Below are positions 52,298 through 60,874 of a stretch of 64,000 bases of DNA, piece by piece (position 1 is the first letter of the stretch; every line of letters begins with the position of its first letter). Source of the DNA: Flavobacterium noncentrifugens (GTDB lineage Bacteria > Bacteroidota > Bacteroidia > Flavobacteriales > Flavobacteriaceae); assembly GCF_900100375.1 (NCBI RefSeq), contig NZ_FNEZ01000002.1, positions 620,001-684,000 on the forward strand, read 5' to 3'. Under the pieces are notes generated by a model. The model searched no databases. It saw only the letters and a program-made list of their open reading frames with translations, and was not told the DNA's origin. Position numbers and translations under genes: made by a program.

Positions 52298-52756
52298 ATG
52301 ACCTTAGATGCCACCGATAAGAAACTGCTGCAATTCCTGCAATCCGACAGCAAGCGAACAACAAAAGAATTGTCCTTAAAGCTCAATTTGTCAGTAACTG
52401 CCGTTTACGAACGCATTAAAAAGCTTGAGCGCGAAGGCATTATCGATAAATATGTGGTATTGATTAACCGCAACAAAATCCAGAAAGGCTTTGTTGTTTT
52501 TTGCCACATCAAACTCATTCAGCATTCTAAAGATTTCCTGACTACTTTCGAAAGCGAAGTCGTAAAGCTTTCCGAAGTACTCGAATGTTTTCACGTGAGC
52601 GGCGATTATGATTACATACTTAAAGTTTGCGTGGAGAACATGGAAGCATACCGCGAATTCATGGTGACCAAACTCACGACTTTACAGCACATCGGCAGCA
52701 CGCACAGCACTTTTATGATTTCGGAAGTGAAAAACACGACAGCTTATTCGTTGTAA
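52298..52756 (+). CDS. Lrp/AsnC family transcriptional regulator
   Basis: 152 aa from ATG 52298 (MTLDATDKKLLQFLQSDSK). The winged HTH (LKLNLSVTAVYERIKKLERE) and the C-terminal RAM domain (ECFHVSGDYDYILKVCVENM, HIGSTHSTFMIS) are complete. Such proteins sense amino acids. Divergent from the PLP lyase, which it probably controls. Confidence 0.92.
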   Translation: MTLDATDKKLLQFLQSDSKRTTKELSLKLNLSVTAVYERIKKLEREGIIDKYVVLINRNKIQKGFVVFCHIKLIQHSKDFLTTFESEVVKLSEVLECFHVSGDYDYILKVCVENMEAYREFMVTKLTTLQHIGSTHSTFMISEVKNTTAYSL

Positions 52757-52771
52757 ACTTTAAAAAAATGA

Positions 52772-52817
52772 GCCACGAATTCACAAATTTTTAAAAATCA
52801 TTCGTGAATTCATGGCC
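52772..52817. repeat. Inverted repeat with GAATTC arms
   Basis: GCCACGAATTCAC and GTGAATTCATGGC pair over about 20 bases. It is a frequent intergenic motif type in Flavobacterium and may serve as transcript end between the two convergent genes. Confidence 0.6.
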
Positions 52818-52836
52818 TAAAAATTATGATTGCTTA

Positions 52837-54180
52837 TTAATTCCAGTCAATCTTTCTCGAGAAATACATCACAGCACCCAAAATCAGGAACAATCCGATG
52901 CTTCCAAAAAGCAGCGCATAATTTTCAAGCTGGATGATGACATAGATAAAGGAGTACAAAACCGCCAGCGATGTTCCGATAAAAGCCGGGAATTTCCTGT
53001 TTTTCAGGATCGAAATAGAATACAATGCAATCATCAGCACGACTGAAATGCCCGAGATCAAATACGCTTTTAGAAAGCTCGAATGTTCGGTAATTGAAAT
53101 CAGTAACGTATAAAACATAATCAGCGCGAGGCCAATCATCGAATACTGGAAAATATGGATTTTAATTTTGCTGATGCTCTGGATCAGAAAAAAGATTAAA
53201 AACGTCAATCCAATGACGAGGAAACCATATTTTGCCGCACGCTCATTTTGCTGGTATTGGTTCACCGGAATGATAAAATCGACGCCGAAAGCATACTTTG
53301 CCAAATCGGGAAGAAATTCAAAGGATTGTTGCGAAAAAGCGCGGTTGATGTGCAGGATTTTCCAGTCGGCGCGAAAGCCTTTATCTGAAACCGTTTTCGT
53401 TTTGTCATCCGGAAGGAAATTCCCGTCAAACTTTGGTGAATGCCAGTTCGAAGTAATTTTGGCAGTAGTCGTTTTTCCAATCGGAACCATCCGGATTTGC
53501 TGGCTTCCGTTGTACACCAGGTCAAAATGAAACGGCGTTTGCCCGCCACTCTGAAAAGCTGCGGAATTTATAAATCCGGTTTCAAGCGCCTCAACCGAAT
53601 CTTTTTTAGTGCTGTAAACCGGCTCAAAAGTGTAAGCTGCATTGCCAAGGTTGATCTTGACTTCGTCGCGAATGCTTTTTAAATTCGTGGTTTGGATCAA
53701 GATCGTCGCTTCATCCCAGAGAATATCGGCATCGGGAATATTTTTCGAACTGAAATCGGGCTTTGAATATTTCCCGTCAAATTTCATGTCTGAAGTAAAA
53801 ACAACCGATTCATAATTGCTGCGTTTCAGGACTTTGGTCTTTACATTGGAGCTGTTTTTAAGCTCGTCCGGAAAAAAATAAGCATATTCGGTTGATGCCG
53901 TTTTTTCAGTAGTGCGCTCTTTCGTTTTCTCGTTTACAGAAATGGTTTCGGTATACGTTTTATACGGAACTTTGACGATCGGGCCATAGAAATAAACGCT
54001 TTCGCCCCATTTTTCACCAGTTTCTGAGATGACTTCTTTCTGCCGCAAAGCGCGTTCTTCAATGAGGCTTTTAACAAATTGCAGCGGGATTAATAATACG
54101 AGCGTTAAAAGCCCGACCATGATCATTTTTGCCGTGTTCGACTGTAAAAACGAGGTGTTTTCTTCTTGTGGAGTTTCCAT
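52837..54180 (-). CDS. creD: Cell envelope integrity protein CreD
   Basis: 447 aa. One N-terminal helix (TAKMIMVGLLTLVLLIPLQF), a large periplasmic part with GEKWGESVYFYGPIVKVPY and a block of five or six C-terminal helices (PVNQYQQNERAAKYGFLVIG before them). This is the CreD inner-membrane family linked to envelope stress. Last gene of the unit that starts near 55976. Confidence 0.88.
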   Translation of the reverse strand: METPQEENTSFLQSNTAKMIMVGLLTLVLLIPLQFVKSLIEERALRQKEVISETGEKWGESVYFYGPIVKVPYKTYTETISVNEKTKERTTEKTASTEYAYFFPDELKNSSNVKTKVLKRSNYESVVFTSDMKFDGKYSKPDFSSKNIPDADILWDEATILIQTTNLKSIRDEVKINLGNAAYTFEPVYSTKKDSVEALETGFINSAAFQSGGQTPFHFDLVYNGSQQIRMVPIGKTTTAKITSNWHSPKFDGNFLPDDKTKTVSDKGFRADWKILHINRAFSQQSFEFLPDLAKYAFGVDFIIPVNQYQQNERAAKYGFLVIGLTFLIFFLIQSISKIKIHIFQYSMIGLALIMFYTLLISITEHSSFLKAYLISGISVVLMIALYSISILKNRKFPAFIGTSLAVLYSFIYVIIQLENYALLFGSIGLFLILGAVMYFSRKIDWN

Positions 54181-54215
54181 GATTTTAGATTTAAAGATTA
54201 AAAAATTATAAGGAT

Positions 54216-54530
54216 TTAAAGATTAAAAGGTTCGAATACGAAATAGGCGTAAAGTGCTGCTATCGGAATGTTGACCAATAAAATCAGCATTTTGACAGCA
54301 AAATATTCGCGGTAATTTTTTTGTGTGATGAAATAATACAGCAGGTGAAAAAAGACGAGGCTGTTCAGGACAAATGCAATGACGATGTAAGCCAATCCAA
54401 TCAGGAGCATGTCGAAATTATAGGGAATCATTTTATAAAGGAGCAGAATTAATGTGCCGATTGTAAACGAACCAATCGCCATGTGCGTAGAGAATTCGCC
54501 GGCTTTTCTGAGGTAGTACATTGGTGACAT
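54216..54530 (-). CDS. Small membrane protein, unknown
   Basis: 104 aa with three membrane helices (GSFTIGTLILLLYKMIPYNF, IVIAFVLNSLVFFHLLYYF, MLILLVNIPIAALYAYFVF). No known family. It is in one direction with creD (35 bp) and two bases behind the next gene, so it belongs to the creD unit. Confidence 0.6.
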   Translation of the reverse strand: MSPMYYLRKAGEFSTHMAIGSFTIGTLILLLYKMIPYNFDMLLIGLAYIVIAFVLNSLVFFHLLYYFITQKNYREYFAVKMLILLVNIPIAALYAYFVFEPFNL

Positions 54531-54532
54531 AT

Positions 54533-54979
54533 TTATCGGATTAAAAAGGTTTCACGGATTTTTGAGAGTGGCTGGTTTAGCATTTTTGTAAATTCCAATG
54601 AATGGAAGAGCAATGCATTTTTGCCTTTTTTATATTTTTTGAAAAAGAAAGGCAAACTGTGCAGATAAAACATCGAGCCTAAAATTGCAGCAAGACATGT
54701 TGTGATGCTTTTTTTTCCGTTTCCGATGAGGTAAAACTGCAGCCCGATTTGCGCCCGCGCCGATATTCCGGTATTGGTGAGCACGTGAAAAATGTCTCGT
54801 TTCTCTAAAATTGGATCTTTGCTGAAATGATGCTGCTGCAGAAATTCCGCAAGAGCGAACCCCAGGCTTTCCTCGGAAAAATTGATCAGGTCTGCAATCC
54901 TGAAATCGGTTTGAACCGTTCGTAAATTCGCATAAAAATTCTCGGATTCATAAAATCCGGGTACACTCAGTGTTTTCAT
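54533..54979 (-). CDS. Protein of unknown function in the creD unit
   Basis: 148 aa, helical, with one weak hydrophobic stretch (TTCLAAILGSMFYLHSLPFF). The N-terminus MKTLSVPGFYESENFYANL and the ending PLSKIRETFLIR are not known to me. Eight bases after the DUF1361 gene and two bases before the next one. Confidence 0.6.
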   Translation of the reverse strand: MKTLSVPGFYESENFYANLRTVQTDFRIADLINFSEESLGFALAEFLQQHHFSKDPILEKRDIFHVLTNTGISARAQIGLQFYLIGNGKKSITTCLAAILGSMFYLHSLPFFFKKYKKGKNALLFHSLEFTKMLNQPLSKIRETFLIR

Positions 54980-54987
54980 AATGTGGT

Positions 54988-55626
54988 TTATTTAGCCGAA
55001 TTAAATTTAAAAAAAAAGTAGGCGAGCAGCAGGAACATGCCGTAGCCGAGTGAAAATCCGATCGTTCGGAGCTGCAATAAAAGCAACGGAATATCGGTCA
55101 GGAGTTCAAGCGGATTGCTGATAATGTCCCAGCTGTTGTAGCGCAGAAACCGTCCAAGGTAAATCCCGAATCCTGAAAGCAAACAGCATAAAACAATAAA
55201 TATCCACCCGGTTTTATTTCCAAATCGTGTTTGCCAGATGTGATGCATGTCTGCTATCGATATGAATCCGAATGCGATTCCGCTCCACGAAAACGACATC
55301 AGCAAAAGCAAGTCAAACCAGTCCGGCATTCCGTCCGAATTTTTAAAATGAAGAAAATCGGTGATGATGTAAGGCGCGTTTGGCAGAAACAACAGCCAGA
55401 TTGCAGTGAAGATAAAAAGCTTTTTATTTTGACAGAAGTTCGGATTTTCGACCAGCCAGTTGCTAACAATCATAGGCACGCCGGCGAGAATCAGATTCCA
55501 GATCAGAAATCCGTAAAATAACGATTCAGTCGTAAAAATCCGGATCGCGAGCAGTCCGAAATTAAAAGCAGCGAGTATGAAAAGCGTGGTTGCTGTGCGG
55601 TTGTTGGTTAAGATTGAAATATTCAT
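54988..55626 (-). CDS. DUF1361 family membrane protein
   Basis: 212 aa with six to seven helices. FLPNAPYIITDFLHF and the long LRYNSWDIISNP stretch are typical of DUF1361. It is an integral membrane protein of unknown role. It is 53 bp behind the winged-helix regulator and thus probably controlled by it. Confidence 0.82.
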   Translation of the reverse strand: MNISILTNNRTATTLFILAAFNFGLLAIRIFTTESLFYGFLIWNLILAGVPMIVSNWLVENPNFCQNKKLFIFTAIWLLFLPNAPYIITDFLHFKNSDGMPDWFDLLLLMSFSWSGIAFGFISIADMHHIWQTRFGNKTGWIFIVLCCLLSGFGIYLGRFLRYNSWDIISNPLELLTDIPLLLLQLRTIGFSLGYGMFLLLAYFFFKFNSAK

Positions 55627-55679
55627 AATTTAATTTTAAAAGTACTTTGTTTTTCAAAGTGAATAAGTAAAAAAATAGT

Positions 55680-55976
55680 TTAACTTTTCTGGATTAATTT
55701 TTCAAGGGCTTCAATATGATCACGAAATGCTTTTTTTCCTTCTTTGGTGGCGCTGTAACTGGTGTTTGGTTTTTTTCCGATGAACTGTTTTTCGATGGCA
55801 ATGTAATTTTCTAATTCGAGTGCCTTGGTATGGCTGGCAAGATTTCCGTCGGTCACGCCGAGCAGTTCCTTCAGTGTATTAAAATCGGCGGAATCATTGA
55901 CCATCAGCACCGACATAATGCCGAGCCGGATGCGGTGATCAAAAGCCTTGTTGATATTTTGGATGATGTTTTTCAA
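55680..55976 (-). CDS. Winged-helix transcriptional regulator (HTH_34 type)
   Basis: 98 aa. FDHRIRLGIMSVLMVNDSAD, FNTLKELLGVTDGNLASHTK and YIAIEKQFIGKKPNTSYSAT are the three parts of this winged-helix family, which has MarR/ArsR-like DNA binding. It probably controls the membrane genes that follow, ending with creD. Confidence 0.88.
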   Translation of the reverse strand: MKNIIQNINKAFDHRIRLGIMSVLMVNDSADFNTLKELLGVTDGNLASHTKALELENYIAIEKQFIGKKPNTSYSATKEGKKAFRDHIEALEKLIQKS

Positions 55977-56061
55977 ATGATCATATATTAGATACGATTT
56001 TCAGATGTACGATTTACGTGAAGTGCAGCGTAAATCAAAAACCCTAAATCGTAAATCAAAA

Positions 56062-56670
56062 TTATTTCCTGTCGTATTTAAAATGCATGATGCTGCCGTA
56101 AATAATGTGGCAAAGGCCGAAACCAAGCGCCCAGAATTCGAGTGTATAACCGTAAACCGCCGCTGACAAAAGACCCAAAATTACAACAGTTATTCCGAGA
56201 TAGCGCACATCCCGTAAAGTATATTTGCTCGCATTGATGCAAGAAAGCCCGTAAAAAATTAGCGTGGCCGGGCCAATTAATTCATAATATTTCCTGTCAA
56301 GCAGAATGAGTGAAAAAATTCCTCCGGTAACCAGCGGAATTAAAAAATTGACTGTCATTCTTTTAGAAGTGCTGTTCCAGATTTTTTCATTTTCTTTTTT
56401 GGCTTTAAAATACGTCATGATAAAAGCCGTCGCAAGTGAAAGCACCAAAACCGAAAATGCCGTTGTTAGGATCCATTTAAAAGTGTCACTTTCCAAAGTC
56501 ACTTCGTAGCCGCGGTTTGAAGCCAGCAGCATTTTTGCGATGTATGCGCCAACGAGTGCATAAATTCCGGCCAGAATCCCAGATAATCCGCTCAGCGAAA
56601 TAAACTGCGAAGATTTGTCCATCATGCTTTTGATGTCCTGGATGTCTTTTAAATAATTTCTTTCTACCAT
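56062..56670 (-). CDS. Membrane protein upstream of the winged-helix regulator
   Basis: 202 aa from ATG 56670 (MVERNYLKDIQDIKSMMDKS). Six membrane helices follow a short amphipathic start (SLSGLSGILAGIYALVGAYI). The family is one often paired with this type of winged-helix regulator; the function is unknown. A longer frame to 56733 enters the repeat region and is not used. Confidence 0.7.
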   Translation of the reverse strand: MVERNYLKDIQDIKSMMDKSSQFISLSGLSGILAGIYALVGAYIAKMLLASNRGYEVTLESDTFKWILTTAFSVLVLSLATAFIMTYFKAKKENEKIWNSTSKRMTVNFLIPLVTGGIFSLILLDRKYYELIGPATLIFYGLSCINASKYTLRDVRYLGITVVILGLLSAAVYGYTLEFWALGFGLCHIIYGSIMHFKYDRK

Positions 56671-56750
56671 ATTTAAAGTACTTTGAATTGCAAAGTAAAT
56701 GTAAATCTTTTTTCCGGCAAAACTTTTTCCCAATTATTTTTACAGTTCCT

Positions 56751-56815
56751 TGTCATTTCGACTGTAGGGAGAAATCTTCTATCGGTTGGAATTTCTCCCG
56801 GCGGTCGAAATGACA
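56751..56815. repeat. Intergenic palindromic repeat (TGTCATTTCGAC type)
   Basis: TGTCATTTCGAC and GTCGAAATGACA form the ends; GGGAGAAAT and ATTTCTCCC pair inside. A second, less perfect member is at 58352-58417, on the other side of lpd. Such elements are frequent in Flavobacterium. Confidence 0.8.
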
Positions 56816-56890
56816 ATTCAAGGACACACTTTTCAACAAAAAACCGTAATTTTGTGCAGCAAAAATAAAAACACACAAAACATACATATT

Positions 56891-58294
56891 ATGAGTGCAT
56901 TTGACGTTGTCGTTATCGGTTCAGGTCCAGGCGGTTATGTGGCTGCGATCCGTTGTGCCCAATTGGGTTTCAAAACAGCCATTATTGAAAAATACTCCAC
57001 TTTGGGCGGAACATGCCTCAATGTGGGCTGCATTCCGTCAAAAGCATTGCTCGATTCTTCACACCATTATTATGATGCGGTTTCGCATTTCAAGGAGCAT
57101 GGAATTGATATCAGTGGTGAGATCAAAGTCAACATCGAGCAAATGATCGCCAGAAAAGCATCAGTTGTAGATCAAAACGTCAGCGGAATCAAATACCTGA
57201 TGGACAAAAATAAAATCACCGTTTTCGAAGGATTGGGTTCTTTTGAAGACGCGACACACATCAAAGTTTCAAAAGCCGACGGTTCATCTGAAATTCTTGA
57301 AGCTAAAAATACGATCATTGCAACAGGTTCAAAACCATCAACATTACCATTCATCAAAATCGACAAGCAAAGAATCATCACTTCAACTGAAGCGTTGAAA
57401 CTGACTGAAGTGCCGAAACACCTAATCGTTATTGGCGGCGGCGTCATCGGATTGGAACTCGGACAGGTTTATTTAAGACTCGGTGCACAGGTTTCTGTTG
57501 TTGAATATTTAGACCGAATTATTCCGGGAATGGATGCCGGTTTGTCAAAAGAACTGACGAAAGTCCTCAAAAAGCAAGGCATGAAATTCTACACGTCTCA
57601 CAAAGTGAAATCGGTGGAAAGAAACGGCGGCGTTGTTGTTCAGGCTGAAAATGCCAAAGGCGAAACGATTACGCTCGAAGGCGATTATGCGTTGGTTTCT
57701 GTCGGAAGAAAAGCATATACTGAAGGTTTGGCTGCCGATAAAGCCGGAGTAAAGATCTCAGACCGAGGTTTGGTGGAAGTTAACGATCATCTGCAAACAA
57801 ATGTTCCGAATATCTACGCGATCGGCGATGTCATTAAAGGCGCTATGCTTGCTCATAAAGCCGAAGAAGAAGGCGTTTTCGTTGCTGAAACGTTAGCGGG
57901 ACAAAAACCGCACATCGACTACAATTTAATTCCAGGCGTAGTATATACGTGGCCCGAAGTGGCGGCTGTCGGAAAAACCGAAGAGCAATTGAAAGCAGCC
58001 GGAATCGAATACAAAACAGGAAGTTTCCCAATGAAAGCGCTCGGTAGATCACGCGCGAGCGGCGACACCGATGGTTTCGTAAAGATATTGGCCGACGCCA
58101 AAACAGACGAAGTTTTAGGTGTTCACATGATTGGCGCAAGGGTTGCCGATTTGATTGCCGAAGCCGTGACTGCAATGGAGTTCAAAGCGTCTGCTGAAGA
58201 CATCGCAAGAATGTCGCACGCACATCCAACATACGCGGAAGCGGTGAAAGAAGCAGCTTTAGACGCGACTGAAAAACGTTCAATTCACATGTAA
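56891..58294 (+). CDS. lpd: Dihydrolipoyl dehydrogenase
   Basis: 467 aa from ATG 56891 (MSAFDVVVIGSGPGGYVAAI). FAD binding at GSGPGG, the redox disulfide in GGTCLNVGCIPSKALL (Cys pair near 40-45), NAD binding in VIGGGVIGLELGQVYLRLG and the active-site His in SHAHPTYAEAVKEAA are all present. It is the E3 of 2-oxo acid dehydrogenases. The upstream open frame is only the palindromic repeat. Confidence 0.96.
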   Translation: MSAFDVVVIGSGPGGYVAAIRCAQLGFKTAIIEKYSTLGGTCLNVGCIPSKALLDSSHHYYDAVSHFKEHGIDISGEIKVNIEQMIARKASVVDQNVSGIKYLMDKNKITVFEGLGSFEDATHIKVSKADGSSEILEAKNTIIATGSKPSTLPFIKIDKQRIITSTEALKLTEVPKHLIVIGGGVIGLELGQVYLRLGAQVSVVEYLDRIIPGMDAGLSKELTKVLKKQGMKFYTSHKVKSVERNGGVVVQAENAKGETITLEGDYALVSVGRKAYTEGLAADKAGVKISDRGLVEVNDHLQTNVPNIYAIGDVIKGAMLAHKAEEEGVFVAETLAGQKPHIDYNLIPGVVYTWPEVAAVGKTEEQLKAAGIEYKTGSFPMKALGRSRASGDTDGFVKILADAKTDEVLGVHMIGARVADLIAEAVTAMEFKASAEDIARMSHAHPTYAEAVKEAALDATEKRSIHM

Positions 58295-58310
58295 TTTCAG
58301 AATAATAATG

Positions 58311-58343
58311 TAAAAAGCCCGTTCGATTGAGCGGGCTTTTTTA
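58311..58343 (+). terminator. Terminator of lpd
   Basis: AAAGCCC (58314-58320) and GGGCTTT (58333-58339), then TTTTT. Confidence 0.88.
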
Positions 58344-58351
58344 TTGTTATC

Positions 58352-58417
58352 TGTCATTTCGACTGCGGGGAGAAATGTGTTTTATAATCGGGATTTTTCT
58401 CTGCGGTCTAAATGACA
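58352..58417. repeat. Intergenic palindromic repeat (second copy)
   Basis: TGTCATTTCGACTGCGGGGAG with the matching CTCTGCGGTCTAAATGACA; one mismatch breaks the outer stem. Same family as 56751-56815. Confidence 0.75.
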
Positions 58418-58446
58418 AAAGTCTGGTTGATATGACAATTGAAGTC

Positions 58447-59358
58447 TCAAACCGGTTTTACGCTCTTAAGGAATTTCCGGTAAATGAAAATACCGAGTAA
58501 TGCCAGTAAAATAATCGACCACAATTGCACAACAAATGCAATGATAGAAGCTAAAATAGACCAGCCGGTTTTTAATCCGTCAAGAATTTCCAATCCGAAA
58601 TTTCCATAAGCCTGATTGTCTTTTTCGATGGCAACCAATTCCTGTTTGATCGTTTCATTCTGGTAAATCGCCAAGGTAATCGTGCTATAAGCAATTTGGT
58701 CCCGCATCGCCAGGTTCTGGATTTTTGCATTCTCGCTTTGTTGTTTTTTGTTCAGGACATCATTTTCGGCATCGGCAATATCATTAAGTTTTTTTCCTTT
58801 TTGATCGATGTCGTTCTGCAGTCTTTTCGTATGGTCTGAAAGGCGCTGCTGCGACAAATCGGCGGCAAGCAATTGCAGGGAAACGTCATCGGCTTTGATA
58901 ACTCGGAAATCCAGGTAATCGATTTCTTTTGCAATGGATTTGATTACGGTGTCGAGTTTCGTATTTGGAATGCGGAGTATAATGTTGTTTTCAACCGAAT
59001 ATTTAATCGTTTGCAACGTGCTGTCGGCGCTGATTTTTGTTTGCTTTTTACCTGTAAGATGGCTTTGCAGATCGGTATTGGTTACAATTCCACCAAATTT
59101 ATTAACGGCATTTTCAATTTTATAAGTCGATTGCGCGACGTTTTTGACTTTAAATTTGATGTCGGCCTTTTGGATGAATTTTCGTTTGTCATCGGGATTC
59201 TGCACGGCTGCATTGGAACTCAGCACATTTTTCATCGATTCATCAGCGGAAGTTTTTTCAGATAAGGCGGCTTCTTCCTGCGGAGATTCTCCCTGTTTAC
59301 AAGAAATTACCAAAATAGCAAACAATGCCGCAACACCAAACAAGAACGTTGTTTTCAT
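58447..59358 (-). CDS. DUF4349 domain lipoprotein
   Basis: 303 aa. The lipobox is VISCKQG (Cys near residue 20). DUF4349 occupies the body (IENAVNKFGGIVTNTDLQSH, IILRIPNTKLDTVIKSIAKE, YLDFRVIKADDVSLQ), with a coiled coil (RLQNDIDQKGKKLNDIADAE), and one C-terminal membrane helix (ASIIAFVVQLWSIILLALLG). Unknown envelope function. Confidence 0.85.
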   Translation of the reverse strand: MKTTFLFGVAALFAILVISCKQGESPQEEAALSEKTSADESMKNVLSSNAAVQNPDDKRKFIQKADIKFKVKNVAQSTYKIENAVNKFGGIVTNTDLQSHLTGKKQTKISADSTLQTIKYSVENNIILRIPNTKLDTVIKSIAKEIDYLDFRVIKADDVSLQLLAADLSQQRLSDHTKRLQNDIDQKGKKLNDIADAENDVLNKKQQSENAKIQNLAMRDQIAYSTITLAIYQNETIKQELVAIEKDNQAYGNFGLEILDGLKTGWSILASIIAFVVQLWSIILLALLGIFIYRKFLKSVKPV

Positions 59359-59512
59359 AAAGATTGATTTTAAAGATTACTAATTATTAATGGATTCGCG
59401 TCATTTTAAATCAAAAGTGATGGTTTTTAAGATTTTTAACAGAATCGCAGCGCACTAATAACTGTGCCAAAAAAATATCCAAAAGCCATCCGACGAAAAT
59501 TTTATTGTAATT

Positions 59513-60823
59513 TTGAAATCCGAAACCAATATTTCATTGAGAACATCCGTATTTAAAGACATTTCCGATCCTCAAAAAATTAAAGCGCAACTGCTTTTAT
59601 GGGCGCAGCAATTTCGGGAAATCACTTTTCTGGACAGCAACAATTATCCGCAGCACTATTCAAATGTGGATTGCATACTGGCTGTTGATGCGCTAACTTC
59701 CATAAAAACAGATTATCCAAACGCTTTTGAAGATTTAAAACAATACCAGCAAACGACAAAAGACTGGCTTTTCGGCTATTTGTCATACGACCTGAAAAAC
59801 GATACTGAAGATTTAAAATCCAGGAATTTCGACGGTTTGCATTTTCCAGATCTTTATTTTTTCCAACCGAAGAAATTGTTTTTTCTGAAAGGAAACCAGC
59901 TGGAGATTTGTTATCTGAAGATGTGTGATGATGAATTGGAGTCGGATTGGAACGAAATAGAGCAAGTCGAAAGTCAAAAGCCGAAAGTCGAAAGTCTTCT
60001 GAAAATCAAGCAGCGGATTTCCAAAGATGATTATCTGAAAAAAGTGTCAAAAATGCTTAATCACATTCACCGCGGAGATATTTATGAAGCCAATTTCTGT
60101 ATGGAATTTTATGCTGAAAACGCGACGATCAATCCATTCGAAAAGTATCAGAAACTTAATGCAATTTCAGAACCGCCGTTTGCTGTTTTTTTTAAAAACC
60201 ACAAGCAATTCCTTATTTCTGCGTCACCCGAAAGGTACTTGAAAAAAGAAGGAAATAAAATCATTTCCCAGCCAATTAAAGGCACAGCAAAGCGAAGTTC
60301 CGATGCAATTGAAGACGAACGACTCAAAAACGAACTATTTTCCAATGCAAAAGAACGTTCTGAAAATATCATGATCGTCGATCTTGTCCGAAATGATTTG
60401 TCGCACACGGCAACAAAAGGTTCTGTAGCAGTTGAGGAATTGTGCGGCGTGTATTCTTTTAAGCAAGTGCACCATTTGATTTCTACAGTTATTTCTGAAC
60501 TCGATCCGCAATATGCTGCAGCCGATGTGTTGAAAACGACTTTTCCAATGGGAAGCATGACCGGCGCGCCCAAAGTTTCAGCGATGAAAATCATCGAAAA
60601 CCTCGAAGAAACCAAACGCGGATTGTACAGCGGTGCTGTTGGATATTTTACGCCAAATGGCGATTTCGATTTCAACGTCGTGATCCGAAGCATTTTATAC
60701 AACCATCAAAATCAATATTTGTCGTTTTCTGTTGGAAGTGCGATTACGTCTTTATCCGATCCTGAAATGGAATACGAGGAATGTTTGCTGAAAGCGAAAG
60801 CGATGTTTGAAGTTTTGAGTTAG
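59513..60823 (+). CDS. pabB: Aminodeoxychorismate synthase component I (PabB-like)
   Basis: 436 aa. The chorismate-binding domain has HRGDIYEANFCMEF, SASPERYLKKEG, SQPIKGTAKR, MIVDLVRNDLS and GSMTGAPKVSAMKI. The PIKGT motif (rather than PIAGT) marks PabB, the folate branch enzyme, not TrpE. The start is TTG at 59513; there is no ATG before the N-terminal domain is well under way, so a non-ATG start is required. It lies 51 bp upstream of tilS. Confidence 0.87.
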   Translation: MKSETNISLRTSVFKDISDPQKIKAQLLLWAQQFREITFLDSNNYPQHYSNVDCILAVDALTSIKTDYPNAFEDLKQYQQTTKDWLFGYLSYDLKNDTEDLKSRNFDGLHFPDLYFFQPKKLFFLKGNQLEICYLKMCDDELESDWNEIEQVESQKPKVESLLKIKQRISKDDYLKKVSKMLNHIHRGDIYEANFCMEFYAENATINPFEKYQKLNAISEPPFAVFFKNHKQFLISASPERYLKKEGNKIISQPIKGTAKRSSDAIEDERLKNELFSNAKERSENIMIVDLVRNDLSHTATKGSVAVEELCGVYSFKQVHHLISTVISELDPQYAAADVLKTTFPMGSMTGAPKVSAMKIIENLEETKRGLYSGAVGYFTPNGDFDFNVVIRSILYNHQNQYLSFSVGSAITSLSDPEMEYEECLLKAKAMFEVLS

Positions 60824-60874
60824 GCATAAGACATAAGAGCGTTTGATTGTCGTAAATTGCTTATTTTTGACAGC

